A DNA stretch of 62,000 nucleotides from positions 177,501 through 239,500 of the forward strand of contig CAUYUJ010010380.1 of the NCBI GenBank assembly GCA_963575745.1, given 5' to 3'. Position numbers and translations under genes: made by a program. A model generated the notes under the pieces. It was not told the origin of the DNA and made no database searches. It was given only the letters and a program-made list of their open reading frames with translations. This DNA is from Prorocentrum cordatum (lineage: Eukaryota; Sar; Dinophyceae; Prorocentrales; Prorocentraceae). Of the stretch, positions 60,852-62,000 are shown one piece after another (the stretch's first letter is position 1; every line of letters begins with the position of its first letter).

Positions 60852-62000
60852 GTCGCCCCATTCCCTCTGCTGCAGAGCTTTCCCCACCGTTCCCCGCGCG
60901 TCAGTTCCCCGCCCTGGGCCCCATTGGCTGCTCCAGTCCCAAGAGCCCAACTCGGACTCGGCCCGAGCCTGGTGCCGGGGCCTCCATCTGCCTCCTGAAG
61001 TGTCTTGTTGGGTGGGGCTTTGGAGTCGTCGGGCGGTGGATGGCCGCGGCCCCCGTCGGTTCTAACTGGGCCGTTTCTTCCAGGGGGCCAGCCTCCTCTG
61101 GCAACCCATGCCATGTGGATGCTGCTCGCGCCGTCCCAAATTGTCAGCCAATGCGCGCCAACCTCGACTGGCCCTGAGACGGCTCCCTTTCCCGAGGTCT
61201 GGCTGAAGCTGCCTCCCTCGCCCGTTGGCCTGCGCGCGCCGGCAGGCGGGCCTCGCCTCCGCGCCGCCCCCAGCAAAGATATAGCCCCTCAGGTTGGCCC
61301 GCTGCGGAGACGGCGCCCGGAGATGGAGGGCCCGCTCGAGGGGGCCGCGCTCCTCCGGCTGCTCGCCGGGCGAGAGCGAGGGCGGCGTGCCAGGTTTGTT
61401 CGCATAATAGTCGCTCCAGTCTGGCGTGGCGCTGCCGCTGCGTTTGGCCGCGAATATTCTTGTTTCCGGGCCGGGGCGAGCAGCCCCCCCCGACTGCCTC
61501 GGCGCCGCTGGAGCCATGGCTCTGTCGACCCGGGGCGGCGCTTCTCGCCGGTGGACCGCCCCGCCTCGCCCCGCCGGTGCGCTCGAGGCCTCCGCCCCCG
61601 GGGCCGTTGGCCTGCCGGCGCGGCGTCGGCGCCTTGGCCGTCTGCCGCCGTCGCGGGAACCGCAACTGAGCCCGCGGCTGGGCTGGGGCGCGCCCCGTCG
61701 GGCCTGCGATAGTTGGCCAGCTCGGCAGCTCCCGCGCGGCGCATGTCCTGGCTCGCCGGGAAGGATGCCAGGGCGCGCGCGCGTCGCATCGGCGCAAGTC
61801 CGCGCCCCCTAGAAGCCGCTCTGGTCCCTGGGAGCGCTTCGCAAGCTGGTCGCAGGTTGCCCTAACTCCAGCCTTATGTTTACCTTGGGTCGCGGCCCCC
61901 CAGGCAGCGACGCGGGCCGGGGCCGCGCGTCTGCCGCCCCAAGTCTCGGCAAGGCCCCTGCAGCCCAGAGGGAGATCGCACGGCCGCGACGGCAAGCGCG
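60852..62000. other. No gene recognised to the window end
   Basis: GC-rich sequence with long Arg/Ala/Pro/Gly-rich frames on both strands and no motif I can name. A gene cut by the window edge cannot be excluded. Confidence 0.35.

Noticed and set aside
1-62000. rRNA or tRNA genes
   Set aside because: I saw no recognisable rRNA core sequence or convincing tRNA arm set by eye. A covariance-model scan would be needed to exclude tRNAs.

Overview
The window looks like nuclear DNA of a dinoflagellate with a large, GC-rich, repeat-dense genome (a Prorocentrum-like species is my guess, not shown). The main evidence is the 22-nt dinoflagellate spliced-leader sequence, embedded in genomic DNA seven times: two exact copies (13960-13981 and 28980-29001) and five diverged ones. 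All are on the + strand and directly follow a pyrimidine-rich, mostly CCT/CTC tract. Such relict leaders are expected when trans-spliced mRNAs are reverse transcribed and reinserted. Also dinoflagellate-like are the DUF4116-repeat gene and the many non-LTR retrotransposons. I see no rRNA, tRNA, CRISPR or bacterial operon structure.

Layout. 1-13 kb is almost gene-free: a fold-back element (1-333), three arrays of one satellite family in opposite orientations (880-3420 +, 8731-10790 -, 12176-12785 +), smaller tandem repeats, and a 1.1-kb dispersed TTAGC-rich satellite element (6919-8059). 13-20 kb holds locally duplicated DNA, two leader relicts and a badly decayed LINE. 20-25 kb has two minus-strand genes, a Merlin/IS1595-like DDE transposase and a P-loop NTPase, both with frame breaks. 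26-27 kb carries a second, inverted TTAGC element inside about 60-bp inverted repeats. 28-34 kb has three leader relicts, a degenerate hydrophobic-coding region and a dead LINE reverse transcriptase. 35.4-36.7 kb is the only plausible ordinary host gene (DUF4116 repeats plus a ubiquitin-like segment).

38-46 kb is a minus-strand LINE with an OTU-type cysteine protease domain in its first ORF and about fifteen 102-bp repeats before its endonuclease. 47.1-59.1 kb holds two much better preserved + strand LINEs, A and B, from different families. Each has a leader relict at its 5' end and an upstream block that is homologous between the two. The last 3 kb is GC-rich DNA with a tandem repeat and one unidentified coding remnant.

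How it works together. The elements with relict leaders look like products of a cycle: transcription, SL trans-splicing, target-primed reverse transcription, and insertion next to CCT/CTC tracts. Such a tract could serve as the polypyrimidine tract for the next round of trans-splicing. The shared upstream block of LINE A and LINE B suggests a common promoter or acceptor module, or a common insertion target. Names and motifs come from reading translations by eye; no alignments or database searches were run.
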